A DNA stretch of 64,000 bases from Enterococcus sp. BWB1-3 (GCF_016745275.1 NZ_JADOEP010000003.1:1-64000), one strand, 5' to 3'; positions 25,650 to 34,737 are shown, numbered from the stretch's first letter. Notes: generated from the sequence alone by a model not told the origin. Translations and numbers: made by a program.

Positions 25650-26327
25650 ATGAAAAAAATTAAGGATGCGGAACGATTGTCTTCATATATCGAAAGTCAT
25701 GATCTTCAGTCCTACATGGATTCAGATCTTTTTGCGATGGCTTCTTTATACTCTTTTGAAAAAGACGAACATCTTATACATACCGGAACCGTTTCTGATT
25801 TTCTTTATTTTTTAGTTAAAGGAACAGTCATGGTGTATTCTTATTCTACTGATGCACAAAATATTTGTATCGATTATGCCACACCGGCAACTCCACTGGG
25901 AGAGGCCTCCTCTTTGTGGGAACTTTTGCCAAAAAGCAGTGTAAAGGCTGTTACTCCAAGCATTTGCGTCTGTATCTCGTTAAATCGTTATCGAGCAGCA
26001 CTGCAGCAAGATGTTCGTTTCCTGCAAAATATCTGTCAGCTCCTCAGCTGCCGGTTAAACTCAGGCATCAATCTGGCAAATTCTCTGACTGAATCTGTCG
26101 AAATCCGCCTGGCCAAATTTATTTTAGCACACCAGAAGAATGAGACCTTCTCTTTTCAGCTCACAACCTGCGCAGCTATCTTAAACGTAAGCTACCGGCA
26201 TCTTCTGAGAACCATTACCAGCTTTCGTGAAGCAAATATATTGGAGAAGCATAAAAACTATTACCTGATTCGTGACGCTGCCGCTCTGAATGAGCTGGCG
26301 GAAAATCTTGGAGCTTCAGTGAAATAG
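25650..26327 (+). CDS. Crp/Fnr-family transcription regulator
   Basis: A 225-residue regulator: cyclic-nucleotide-binding-like beta barrel (residues ~20-125; FEKDEHLIHTGTVSDFLYFL, VKGTVMVYSY, ATPLGEASSLWE), a dimer helix and a C-terminal winged helix (about 155-215; AAILNVSYRHLLRTITSFRE). It resembles YeiL-like members by length and layout. The Arg and Ser typical of cAMP binding are not evident, so the effector is unknown. Divergent from phnD with a fitting palindrome between them, it is the probable regulator of the phosphorus island. Confidence 0.8.
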   Translation: MKKIKDAERLSSYIESHDLQSYMDSDLFAMASLYSFEKDEHLIHTGTVSDFLYFLVKGTVMVYSYSTDAQNICIDYATPATPLGEASSLWELLPKSSVKAVTPSICVCISLNRYRAALQQDVRFLQNICQLLSCRLNSGINLANSLTESVEIRLAKFILAHQKNETFSFQLTTCAAILNVSYRHLLRTITSFREANILEKHKNYYLIRDAAALNELAENLGASVK

Positions 26328-26353
26328 CAGTATGTGATTGAATATAAAATTAA

Positions 26354-26389
26354 CAGAGGATGACACAGCCCTGCTGTTGTCATCCTCTG
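26354..26389. terminator. Bidirectional terminator between convergent genes
   Basis: A 12-bp perfect stem (26354-26365 with 26378-26389) in the 75-bp gap between the Crp/Fnr gene and the kinase-like gene. Confidence 0.65.
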
Positions 26390-26402
26390 CTTTCAGTTTC
26401 AC

Positions 26403-27023
26403 CTATTCGTCATTCGCTATCTGCTGCTCTAATTTATCCAGCAACGACGTATAGTCTACCTTTTCATAGTCCGTTACGTCAAACTCGTACAATGTCCCCA
26501 ATTCAAATGCATCATAATTTCTGTCTGAAATAATCTTTTTAAAGGCTTCTTTTGTAATGTGGTTAGTCGCCAGTCTCCGATCGTCCAGAGAATCTCCATA
26601 ATGATAATGATCCATGATGTAGCTCAGATGACGTTCATGTTCACGGTCACGCGTATAACGGCGTTCCCACAGCACATCGAAATCTGCTGTCAGTCTGATT
26701 GTAACGACTTCATAGCCATATGTTTCTGCCATCTTTTGAAGCTGCCCCTTTTGTTTGTCGCTAAACGGATACTCGGAAACAACGACTTTCTTTCCCGCCT
26801 CCATATAGAGAGCCAAAGCCTTATAATAGAATGGATACACCTTACTTCGTTCCTGTTCAGCCCGTTCTTCCAAATTATCAAAACCAATTGAATCGGCATA
26901 ATATTCCTTGATTTCGTCTAATGTGATTTCATACATATCCGGAAATCGTTCACGAAGCTTGTTCATAAGATATGTTTTCCCTGTGCCGGGACTACCGGCT
27001 AGAAGAATGAAATACTTTTTCAT
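26403..27023 (-). CDS. P-loop kinase-like protein
   Basis: A 206-residue protein with Walker A AGSPGTGKT (residues ~9-17), an acidic strand VVVSEYPFSDKQKG and a WERRYTRDREHERHLSYIM segment typical of small P-loop phosphotransferases (AAA_33/zeta-like, gluconate-kinase fold). It probably phosphorylates a sugar or related small molecule. Last gene of the ascorbate-type PTS operon, 5 bp after the aldolase stop. Substrate unknown. Confidence 0.65.
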   Translation of the reverse strand: MKKYFILLAGSPGTGKTYLMNKLRERFPDMYEITLDEIKEYYADSIGFDNLEERAEQERSKVYPFYYKALALYMEAGKKVVVSEYPFSDKQKGQLQKMAETYGYEVVTIRLTADFDVLWERRYTRDREHERHLSYIMDHYHYGDSLDDRRLATNHITKEAFKKIISDRNYDAFELGTLYEFDVTDYEKVDYTSLLDKLEQQIANDE

Positions 27024-27028
27024 TTTTC

Positions 27029-27895
27029 TTACTTCCCCAAATTAGTTGGACTTTCCAGATTCATAAATAAACCAATCTTATGAGAAACAATTTCCTTCAC
27101 TGTTCCATTTGCCGGAATCACGTTATGACGAAGGGATTTATTGACCTCGGTTTGGCTGAACGACTCTTTCGCTGCTTTTGTCCAATTTACCAACAGCTCC
27201 GTGCCCACATTAAACTTACGAATCCCGTTATTGATCAGCTCAGGATAGTCTTCCTCTTTAACCCCTGTTCCGCCATGAATCACCAGAGGAACATCTACCA
27301 CTGCATTAATTTCTTTTAACAAAGGAATGTTTACTTCTGTTTTAGATTTAAACTGACCGTGATTCGTTCCTATGGCAATGGCCAGCGCATCCACACCTGT
27401 TGCTTTTACAAATTCTACAGCATCCTCAGGCTTCGTATAGACTTTATCATCCTCCGCTACGTGGATTCCCTCCTCCGTACCGCCAATCGTTCCCAGTTCA
27501 CCCTCAACAGACACACCCTTTGCATGAGCATATTCAACAACGGCTTTCGTTTTTAGAATATTTTCTTTAAAGGGTAAATGAGACCCGTCATACATTACAG
27601 ATGTATATCCGCTGTCAATTGCCTCTTTAATATCATCAAAATTGCGGGCATGGTCCAAATGAAGAACCGCATCCACCATCTCCTCATCAGCGATAGCTTT
27701 CACAACATTGACCAATACGTTCATTCCAATATATTTTGCTGTATCCACACTAGTCTGAATAATAATGGGTGCACCCATTTCTTTTGCTGCTCTCAGCATA
27801 TCCGGCAGCATCTCCAAATTATGTGTATTAAACGCTCCGACTGTAAAATTCAATTCTTCTGCTGTTTTAGTGACTTCCTTTAAAGTTGTATACAT
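27029..27895 (-). CDS. Class II ketose-bisphosphate aldolase
   Basis: A 288-residue zinc aldolase of the fructose/tagatose-bisphosphate family (GatY/KbaY/FbaA type). Zinc and substrate motifs: HLDHARNFDD (Asp/His), MYDGSHLPFKENI, EGELGTIGGTEEG, IGTNHGQFK, and VIHGGTGVKEED. Start ATG 27895 with AAGGCGGA upstream, rather than the TTG six bases before. In the operon it would split the bisphosphate formed after PTS uptake into triose phosphates. A pentulose-derived substrate is also possible. Confidence 0.88.
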   Translation of the reverse strand: MYTTLKEVTKTAEELNFTVGAFNTHNLEMLPDMLRAAKEMGAPIIIQTSVDTAKYIGMNVLVNVVKAIADEEMVDAVLHLDHARNFDDIKEAIDSGYTSVMYDGSHLPFKENILKTKAVVEYAHAKGVSVEGELGTIGGTEEGIHVAEDDKVYTKPEDAVEFVKATGVDALAIAIGTNHGQFKSKTEVNIPLLKEINAVVDVPLVIHGGTGVKEEDYPELINNGIRKFNVGTELLVNWTKAAKESFSQTEVNKSLRHNVIPANGTVKEIVSHKIGLFMNLESPTNLGK

Positions 27896-27925
27896 AATCA
27901 AATCCGCCTTATCTCTTATTTATAA

Positions 27926-28324
27926 TTATTGATTTCCACTAATCGTTACTTGTTTGGCAATTTGCCGCATCTCATCCATTTTTCCCATATAGTAGTCGAT
28001 CCCCTGATCATCCCCGGCCCGTGCTGCTTCCGCCCGCTTTTCGTTATACAGGCTCATCAGCTTCTTATATCCGTCGCCGATGCTCTTTTTATTTTCCAAG
28101 CTTTTTTCAAGCTGTTCGATTGCCTGATCTTTTTCATTCAAATCGGACAGTTTAAGTCCCACTTGCTCAAAAAGCTCTGCCAGTTTATTATTATCTTGGG
28201 TAGTTGAAATTTCCTGATTCAATCGGTTAATCTCTGATCGAATTTTTTCCGCTGCCTCCGGAGACAGAACTTCTACTTCTTTCTCCGGTTCTTTTTTTTC
28301 TTTCTTTTTAAAAAGTCCGAACAT
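27926..28324 (-). CDS. Small helical (TPR-like) protein in a PTS operon
   Basis: A 132-residue soluble protein with a Lys/Glu-rich start (MFGLFKKKEKKEPEKE) and helical repeats (INRLNQEISTTQDNNKLAEL, EQVGLKLSDLNEKDQAIEQL). The pattern (G-x(2)-L----L-----A---L-K-L) resembles a tetratricopeptide repeat. It lies between the PTS IIC and aldolase genes and may be a scaffold or regulator of these enzymes. No specific family is recognised. Confidence 0.55.
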   Translation of the reverse strand: MFGLFKKKEKKEPEKEVEVLSPEAAEKIRSEINRLNQEISTTQDNNKLAELFEQVGLKLSDLNEKDQAIEQLEKSLENKKSIGDGYKKLMSLYNEKRAEAARAGDDQGIDYYMGKMDEMRQIAKQVTISGNQ

Positions 28325-28344
28325 TGGATATCCCTGCTTTCAGT

Positions 28345-29634
28345 TTAAAATGCTTTCAAAATCGGGCTCAAAAGCCATGCATACAATAGAGCTGCTGCGA
28401 CAGTATCCACATCAGTTGCTGTTGCATTAACAAAGCCCATTGAATTGAAAATGGTAACCAGCAGTGCCGGCAGCAATGTGATAAAGAAGCCGTGCGCAAT
28501 CCCGCCGATAATCGCTCCCCTTCGTCCGCCTACAGCATTTCCGAAAATTCCTGCAGTTCCGCCTGCAAAAAAGTTTGTTAACATTCCCGGAAGGATCATG
28601 GCAAGTCCGAACATCGGCAGTGTAAACATCGCGATAATCGTTCCAATCGTTGTAGTAATGAATCCCAGTATGACTGCATTTGGGCTGTACGGGAAGAATA
28701 CCGGACAATCCAATGCCGGAATAGCATCGGGAACCAGCTTCATTGCAATCCCTCGGAATGCCGGTACAATTTCTCCCAGCAGCAGACGAACACCCGCCAG
28801 CAGCACATAAACCCCAACAACAAACTGAATTGCCTGAAGAAATGCGAACATAATATAATTTTGACTGCCGGATAATTCAGAAGCAAATGACTCTCCTGCA
28901 AAGACTGCTGTAATAATGTACAGCGGAACCATAACGACCATCACAGACAAATACGTATCTTGTAAGAACTCAAAGTGTGACGGCAGCTTGATATCTTCAA
29001 TGGATTTTTTATTTTCTCCTTTTTCACCAAAAATCTTGGCAACCCCTGCTTCAAACAAATAACCAATCGTACAAAAATGTCCTAAAGCAATATCGTTGGA
29101 GCCCGTAACTTTTCGGATAATCGGCTGAGCAACAGCCGGCATCGCAATGGCAAACACTCCGCCGACAAAGCCGCCAACCAGAATCAGAACAAATCCCCGT
29201 AAACCGGCAAAATACCCAAACACTGTTGTCATCGTAGCCATCCATAAAATTGCCTGTCCAGTTAAGAAAATATATTTCCATTTCGTGAAGCGGGCCAGTA
29301 AAATATTAAACACAAAAATTGCCAGAAATGTTAACGCAATGTCTCTGCCCAACCCTAGATCATTCATTGCCTGTCCATTGATCGCTTCAATTGAAGGAAT
29401 AATCCCCTGCATCTGGAAGCCTTCAGTAAATATTTCACCAAAATATGTCAGACTGCCCACAATAATACTTGAGCCGGCACTCAGTACCTGAAAGCCTAAA
29501 AGAGTTTTCAATGTACCTGAAATCACCTGACCTGCCGATTTCTTTTGCAGAAGCAAACCCAGCATTGCTATTAACGCAATGGTGATCGATGCCTGTGTCA
29601 AAATGTTTTCGATAATAAAATTGATAATCCCCAT
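28345..29634 (-). CDS. PTS ascorbate-family transporter, EIIC component
   Basis: A 429-residue integral membrane protein with about 11-12 membrane segments, of the SgaT/UlaA family (NILTQASITIALIAMLGLLL, PVFFPYSPNAVILGF, GGRRGAIIGGIAHGFFITLL). It transports and with EIIB phosphorylates the sugar. The substrate is not certain: the family includes L-ascorbate, but the neighbouring class II aldolase and kinase suggest another pentitol- or hexitol-like sugar. AGGGGAAAG precedes ATG. Confidence 0.85.
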   Translation of the reverse strand: MGIINFIIENILTQASITIALIAMLGLLLQKKSAGQVISGTLKTLLGFQVLSAGSSIIVGSLTYFGEIFTEGFQMQGIIPSIEAINGQAMNDLGLGRDIALTFLAIFVFNILLARFTKWKYIFLTGQAILWMATMTTVFGYFAGLRGFVLILVGGFVGGVFAIAMPAVAQPIIRKVTGSNDIALGHFCTIGYLFEAGVAKIFGEKGENKKSIEDIKLPSHFEFLQDTYLSVMVVMVPLYIITAVFAGESFASELSGSQNYIMFAFLQAIQFVVGVYVLLAGVRLLLGEIVPAFRGIAMKLVPDAIPALDCPVFFPYSPNAVILGFITTTIGTIIAMFTLPMFGLAMILPGMLTNFFAGGTAGIFGNAVGGRRGAIIGGIAHGFFITLLPALLVTIFNSMGFVNATATDVDTVAAALLYAWLLSPILKAF

Positions 29635-29658
29635 TTCTCTTTCCCCTCATTTCTTTTT

Positions 29659-29961
29659 TTAAATAACCCCTTTGTCTTTTAAGACTGGAGTAATTTTTTC
29701 CTCAATCTCATCTTTAGAAACAATATTTTTCAGATAAATCATTGCCGTTTTAGGATCTACCTGAAATTTTTCAAATTGGGAACGGAAATTCTCAGCTGTA
29801 ATAATTACATCCGGCTTCATGGAAGCAGCCGATGAAATATCGCAGTGATCCAGCTTTGCTTCTACGCCCAGTTTATTTAATACATCCTCTGCTGACATTT
29901 GTGCCGCAAAGCTGCTGCCCAATCCTGCTCCGCATACGAATAAAATATTTAATTTGTTCAT
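29659..29961 (-). CDS. PTS ascorbate-family EIIB component
   Basis: A 100-residue EIIB of the SgaB/lactose-like fold. The phosphocysteine loop is FVCGAGLGSS (Cys 10). It receives phosphate from an EIIA, here probably the EIIA domain fused to the PRD regulator at 30131, because no separate EIIA gene is present. TAGGAGAAC precedes ATG. Confidence 0.85.
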   Translation of the reverse strand: MNKLNILFVCGAGLGSSFAAQMSAEDVLNKLGVEAKLDHCDISSAASMKPDVIITAENFRSQFEKFQVDPKTAMIYLKNIVSKDEIEEKITPVLKDKGVI

Positions 29962-30130
29962 GTTCTCCTACCCCTTTTCTTATTTGTGAAAACTACTCAG
30001 ATAACTTCACAGTTTCTTTATTCCGGTGACTTGATATTTTTCCGATTATTGACTTCATTTCCATCGTTATTGGCTTTGAATCGATTTTATCTGCCCAATA
30101 CTTAAGCTTAAACGATCCTCCTCCTTCCTG

Positions 30131-32224
30131 TTATTCTTCCGCTTCTGAAAACAGCAGCTGCTTGAACTGGGTCATGTTTGTACAGTTGATCAACTGGTTC
30201 AGCTTCGATTCATCATTAATCAAGGCAATCAATTCTTTCATAAGATTTAGATGTGAATAAGAATCAACTGCTGCCAGACAGAAGATGATCTTCACCGGGT
30301 CCATGTCTGGATTTCCAAAATTAATCGGGTGCTCAATCGTAGCAACACTGAGACCCAGCTTCTTGGCACCGTCTTCCGGTCTTGCATGTGCTAAAGCCAA
30401 ATGCTTGCCAATCACAATATACGGTCCGAATTCTTCCACGGCACGAACCATGGCATCAACATACTGTTTTTCAATAATGTCGTCTTTCACCAGTGGTTTT
30501 GCAACCAGCTCAATAGCATCTTGCCACGTCGATGCATTTTTCTTGATCATAATATGATTGTCTGTCAGGATGTCTTTTAACATTGGTTGGATCTCCCTTT
30601 TATTTATTTCTAAGCTGTTCCTCTCAAATATCGCCTCCAGCTTGCTGTAGATGTTCCGATTAACCCGGCCACCGCTTTCTTCAATGATCGTTAGAATATT
30701 CGCAAACAGCTCTGTTGATTCATTTCCATGCGGCTCCAATCGCTGAAACTCATTATTTTTCTTTAAAAACTCTCCAACTATCGGAATATTTGCATCCGTA
30801 AGAATTGGATCAATGACCAGAACCGGCTTGTTCTGATAAGCTACATTAAACGTAGTAAACACCAAATCCACATCCAGCTTGTCCACCAGCTTCACTTCTT
30901 TGGAGCTCAACACCGCGACAACCTTAATTTGAGGGAACTTCTCTTTCAGGTTCTCTGCAAGCAAATTACCAGTAGCTATACCGTGGTTACAGACCACAAC
31001 AGATTTATAAATATATGTCAGATCACGATTGATTGCGCTGGCAACAGTGGAGAAATGAATGACCAGAAAGGCGATCTCATCTTCAATGACTTTCCCGCCA
31101 ACTACTTCTTCAAGAGTCGGAATAAACTGCATCACAGCACGATAGATAGGGTGATAGTTAGCTTTGATGTTATCCTTTAACGGGTTAAAAACCTGAATAT
31201 CATTTTTGATTCTGACGATAAGAGCCGCTATATGCTTGTACAAATTCTCGCACAGCATTTCTTCTTTTGAATTAAAAGGAATATGTGTCTCATTTTCTAC
31301 AAATTGAATCAGTTGGATTGTGAGTAACTGAGCTTGAACCCATTCAAGCGTATTTGATATGTCTCTTGTGTTAAATGTTTCAATTGTAAAACGAATATAA
31401 TTACGTTCTACTTGCGGCACATCTTCCAGTTGATAGCCTTTAATAATTTTATCAATAAAATCAGAGAAGACATCATCTTCAAATTCCGCATTTTTCCAGC
31501 TTACTGCTGAGATAAGCTCATGCTTTTTTACCCGCTGAATCCAGATCAGAGTGAACAGAAGAATTTGATTTTTGTAGATATCATTTTCCTGCCTGGGGTG
31601 TTCACCAGAATAAATCTCGGCAAGCTTTTGGATTTCTTGTATATTGAAATACTTGTTAAAAACCTTTTGTGCTGGTGTTACGCTGGAATCTTTACTCCTC
31701 GAGAAGTCGATCATACCCAAATTCTGATTAATCAAATCGTAAATCATTGTTCGTATGGAGCGTTCAGGACCTTTATAGGACAACCCCTGCTTTCCATAGC
31801 TGACAATTTCTATTCCGTATTTCAATAAATCTGCTCTCAGCCGACGCATATCTTCATCCATGGTACTTTTAGAAATTTGAAATTCCTCTTCTTTGCGGTT
31901 CAAATACACAGGATTTTTTTCATAGGCGATAGACAGGACGATATCAAAGGTCCTCTCATTCCGGTTTAACAGGTCTCCATTTAGGTTTAACAGAGCCGCT
32001 TCCAGTACCTTCTCTTCCTCCGAAGTCATCTTCAGCAAAAACCCTTTACTGCGGATGGTCAGAATTTCAGGCAATTCTTTACTGGTCAACCATTCATTAG
32101 CCTCAAGAATCTCTGTCCGAATCGTACGCTGACTTACATTAAAATCAGCTGCCAATACCTCTGCTTTGATTGGATATTCAGATGCGCTGATTCTTTGAAG
32201 TAATTCAACTGTTCTTGTTTTCAT
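30131..32224 (-). CDS. PRD-containing transcription regulator with EIIB and EIIA domains
   Basis: A 697-residue ManR/MtlR-type activator or antiterminator. Order: N-terminal winged helices (ASEYPIKAEVLAADFNVSQR, TIRTEIL), two PTS-regulation domains (about 160-380), a EIIB-like domain with VVCNHGIATGNLLAE (Cys), and a C-terminal EIIA domain with GKHLALAHARPEDGAKKLG (His). Phosphorylation at these sites would link activity to PTS flux and also allow the EIIA to serve the adjacent EIIB. ATG 32224 is chosen for AAGGAACC upstream. A 170-bp gap separates it from the EIIB gene. Confidence 0.85.
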   Translation of the reverse strand: MKTRTVELLQRISASEYPIKAEVLAADFNVSQRTIRTEILEANEWLTSKELPEILTIRSKGFLLKMTSEEEKVLEAALLNLNGDLLNRNERTFDIVLSIAYEKNPVYLNRKEEEFQISKSTMDEDMRRLRADLLKYGIEIVSYGKQGLSYKGPERSIRTMIYDLINQNLGMIDFSRSKDSSVTPAQKVFNKYFNIQEIQKLAEIYSGEHPRQENDIYKNQILLFTLIWIQRVKKHELISAVSWKNAEFEDDVFSDFIDKIIKGYQLEDVPQVERNYIRFTIETFNTRDISNTLEWVQAQLLTIQLIQFVENETHIPFNSKEEMLCENLYKHIAALIVRIKNDIQVFNPLKDNIKANYHPIYRAVMQFIPTLEEVVGGKVIEDEIAFLVIHFSTVASAINRDLTYIYKSVVVCNHGIATGNLLAENLKEKFPQIKVVAVLSSKEVKLVDKLDVDLVFTTFNVAYQNKPVLVIDPILTDANIPIVGEFLKKNNEFQRLEPHGNESTELFANILTIIEESGGRVNRNIYSKLEAIFERNSLEINKREIQPMLKDILTDNHIMIKKNASTWQDAIELVAKPLVKDDIIEKQYVDAMVRAVEEFGPYIVIGKHLALAHARPEDGAKKLGLSVATIEHPINFGNPDMDPVKIIFCLAAVDSYSHLNLMKELIALINDESKLNQLINCTNMTQFKQLLFSEAEE

Positions 32225-32981
32225 AGAAGTAGGTTCCTTTCTGATTTCAGTATATGCCCTTGCCAATAAATTAAAAAGTGGAGATTTCTTCCAACTAAAA
32301 CGGAAGTAATGCAAACGCTGCCAACACAAAACTATTTCATTATTAATTCTGTTAATTTCAAAATGAAAACTAATAATGTACTAAAGCAGAGCAGGATTAC
32401 CAAAATTGTGCATTTCCCTATGGATTTCCTCTATCTTACTACGATAATCAAAAATTAAAAATTAAAGCCCCTTTTACTAACACTTGGTAAAAAGCAGCTT
32501 TATTATTAAACGAAGCCTCATATTTTGACAGTGGCTGATCAAAGGAATTTGAGACAGTAAATCTAAAATAGACGATTAGTGTTATGTCCGGATATTAATC
32601 TACTCTATTACTGTTAAATAAGATCAGTCTGGTAAGGGAAAATTTTGGGATGCGACAAACGGATGTCACAGTCCCATATACAAAGAAATAGTTGTATGCA
32701 GACAACAAGCTTTGAATGTGAATCTTTCAAGCTTTAAGCGGAGTCTGCCTCTTGATCCAGCAAAATGCTAGACGACTGACAATCGCTGTTAATTTATATT
32801 GGCATGTATCCAGCAGTCTCATATGTAATACTATTGGATATACTTCACATTTCTTGAATTAGAAACATAACTTAGCTTTAAATCGGTCAAGATATTAGTA
32901 AAAAAACTCAAAAAAAACACCCTCCAGAATATGGAAAGTATCTTGAAATCCTTGATAATACAAAGAGTAACGTTTTGATAA
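32225..32981. other. Intergenic region with imperfect hairpin
   Basis: About 750 bp without a gene. A composite hairpin has an outer 6-bp stem (32698-32703 with 32743-32748) and an inner AAGCTT pair (32707-32712 with 32729-32734). A TGGGA...TCCCA repeat at about 32647-32676 resembles common enterococcal intergenic repeats. The promoter of the PRD regulator must be here, but I cannot place it. Confidence 0.35.
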
Positions 32982-33134
32982 TTGGTTGAAAAAGTTGGTA
33001 AACCCCAAAGTACTATTGCAAGAATAGAAAATGATACAGTGAATGCTAGTTTTAAAATCCCCTATGAAACTGCTATCAAAGCAGGTAAAAAGTTACATGT
33101 AGAATTTAAGTACTATATCAGAAATGATTATTTT
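32982..33134 (+). pseudogene. XRE-family helix-turn-helix fragment
   Basis: About 45 codons (EKVGKPQSTIARIENDTVNA, FKIPYETAIKAGKKL) correspond to the recognition-helix half of a HigA-like XRE domain. The N-terminal part and toxin partner are missing, and no ribosome binding site is seen, so it is a relic. Confidence 0.55.
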
Positions 33135-33209
33135 CTGAACACCCGATTATTTAGCTGCTGCTTTTATAAGCATATAAAGCTCATCTTAAAATCTCCCTAT
33201 TGTACAAAG

Positions 33210-33258
33210 AGGAGCTGCACAATATCCCAGAAATAATTCTGATTATTGTGCAGCTCCT
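33210..33258. terminator. Strong bidirectional terminator
   Basis: A 15-bp perfect stem (33210-33224 with 33244-33258) with T-rich sequence on the + side. It lies 50 bp downstream of the propeller-like gene ending at 33311 (minus strand). Confidence 0.65.
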
Positions 33259-33310
33259 TTTATCTAAACTCTATTCTCTGTACTTTTTAGTAAAGAATGG
33301 CAGCCTTCCT

Positions 33311-33739
33311 TTATACAATCCATTTCCCATTAGGACTTGATTGCCAAGCTTGGAACAGATCTCCATTTTTCTTAATTGCAAATAAGTCTAAATGACCATC
33401 TTTGTTTTGCTTCATCATTGCATTTTTCTGGAAAGGACCAGAGATAGTGATACTTTTCCAAGGAGCAAAATTTGGTGTTGCTTGTTCCGAGATAAAAAGA
33501 TCCCCATTTTTCTTTAAAACAGAAATAACGAGTCCGCCATTTTGATTGGTTGTTGCAAAGACATTTCCGTCAAATGGTCCGGCAATCGTTTTAGATTCCC
33601 ACTTGGTGCCCCCATTTACTTTGGTTTGCCAAGCTTGATACATTGAGCCGTCTTTGTTTATAGCAAATAATTCTAAACGTCCATCTGCATTTGAAACTAG
33701 AGTTACTTCTGATTGAATATTATTCGTCAAGATTTCCAT
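33311..33739 (-). CDS. Three-repeat beta-propeller/tectonin-like protein
   Basis: A 142-residue soluble protein made of three ~47-residue repeats with the pattern LELFAINKDGSMYQAWQ, then GTKWESKTIAGPF; second LVISVLKKNGDLFISEQ, then WKSITISGPF; third LDLFAIKKNGDLFQAWQ, then GKWIV. The (L)(D/E)(L/V)FA---(D/N)G-(L/M)(W/Y/F)-(A)WQ pattern resembles PLL-type and tectonin-like lectin propellers, which need six or seven blades. Three repeats therefore suggest an oligomer or a truncated form. There is no signal peptide. It is in an operon (47-bp gap) with the cystatin-like gene upstream. Glycan binding is inference. Confidence 0.6.
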   Translation of the reverse strand: MEILTNNIQSEVTLVSNADGRLELFAINKDGSMYQAWQTKVNGGTKWESKTIAGPFDGNVFATTNQNGGLVISVLKKNGDLFISEQATPNFAPWKSITISGPFQKNAMMKQNKDGHLDLFAIKKNGDLFQAWQSSPNGKWIV

Positions 33740-33786
33740 ATTAAATTACCACCTTTAAAATTATTTTTGTTCTACACAAGAAAAAT

Positions 33787-34056
33787 TTAAATGTCAGTCA
33801 TTTCTTCCAGCTCTGCCTTACCATCTAATGGTTTATAGATTGTAACGATTGAAAGCTTTGGTTCAGGATTTGGAGCAACAAGAGTTACTTTACAAAGGAT
33901 CTTATACTTCACACCAGCAACAACTTGAGTGCCTATTAAAGCAAATGGTTCAAAAATTGAACCCTGTATACTACTTGTTGCTTCTTCTAGAATTTCTTTT
34001 ACCTCGTTACTAACCATTGGAGTTTCCGGAATAGTCCAGCTGCCTGCGTTTGTCAT
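33787..34056 (-). CDS. Stefin/cystatin-like small protein
   Basis: An 89-residue soluble protein. The layout matches a stefin: N-terminal AGSW glycine region, a helix NEVKEILEEATSSIQGSI, then FALIGTQVVAGVKYKILCKV, which carries the QVVAG inhibitory loop of cystatins, a beta strand (PKLSIVTIYKPL) and a DGKAEL turn where cystatins have their second loop. Cystatins inhibit papain-like cysteine proteases. No signal peptide is present, as in eukaryotic stefins. GGAGG lies before ATG. Similar domains exist in some gut Firmicutes to my knowledge, but function in bacteria is unclear. Homology is by motif, not alignment. Confidence 0.65.
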   Translation of the reverse strand: MTNAGSWTIPETPMVSNEVKEILEEATSSIQGSIFEPFALIGTQVVAGVKYKILCKVTLVAPNPEPKLSIVTIYKPLDGKAELEEMTDI

Positions 34057-34110
34057 AAGTAAATCCTCCTAAATTTTATTTACAAAATGAATGATCCATC
34101 CTGTGAATAA

Positions 34111-34139
34111 AGTATACAACAGCATTCTTTTTCATACAA
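34111..34139 (-). promoter_or_regulatory. Promoter of the cystatin-like/propeller operon
   Basis: On the minus strand TTGTAT (34134-34139) and TATACT (34111-34116) are 17 bp apart, about 55 bp before the start at 34056. The -35 is weak. Confidence 0.5.
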
Positions 34140-34583
34140 GTAATTATTTATATTTTATTTATAGATACACAAAACTTTCTTTTAATTCACTTTTTATCAA
34201 CAAATAGAATGGTTCATTTACAAATCCTTCACTATCTGTTCACATAATGATCTTTATTTGATTAAATTGAACATAAAAAAATAACAAATGAGACTGATGA
34301 AAGTAAACATACTTTTTTCAGCCCCATAGTTATTTTTAGATAAAAACATATTATTTTCTGAGATAAGATTGAATTGCGACACTAAATTTAACAGAAAAAA
34401 CCTTTCTGCTTTCGGTCTGACAGAGTTGTACAACACTAAATGTCTACGTTCCAGATCACAGAAGCAAATCCTCCCTACATGTCCTCAATTAAAACATTTA
34501 TGTACATAAACCCTAGTCAATATAATTTTTCTCTGTTCAAAACAGATCCCAGTTAAATGAAAGCTTAATATAGGTAATTATTT
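34140..34583. other. AT-rich intergenic DNA
   Basis: No supported gene. A 60-codon minus-strand frame (34254-34436) lacks a ribosome binding site and has a composition that fits chance in AT-rich DNA. Confidence 0.35.
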
Positions 34584-34737
34584 CTACAACGCTTCCAGTT
34601 TTCTCTGATCAAAGAGGATAAACACTCTCAACACTACTATCCCAAAATCTATCAAATTATATTTTTGTATAATTTTATCCATATTAATAATGGTGTTGTT
34701 GGGTAAGGCTTAAGAGGAAAACTCTTCCTGTGCTCAT
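34584..34737 (-). pseudogene. Relic A of the small LPXTG-protein gene
   Basis: It starts 10 bp after the WxL stop with an ATG frame reading MSTGRVFLLSL (compare MNIRKAFLLSL of the intact gene at 54983). The middle is deleted and the frame changes. Then LPNNTIINMDKIIQKYNLI and DFGIVVL correspond to the sorting signal and membrane tail (intact: LPSTGEIVQKYSLMGAG). It ends at a stop at 34584. The sorting motif is LPNNT, not LPXTG. Confidence 0.65.

Noticed and set aside
25453-25653. 66-codon frame over the phnD-regulator intergenic region
   Set aside because: It covers the divergent promoters and operator and lacks a ribosome binding site.
34254-34436. 60-codon minus-strand frame
   Set aside because: No ribosome binding site, AT-rich, no recognisable features.
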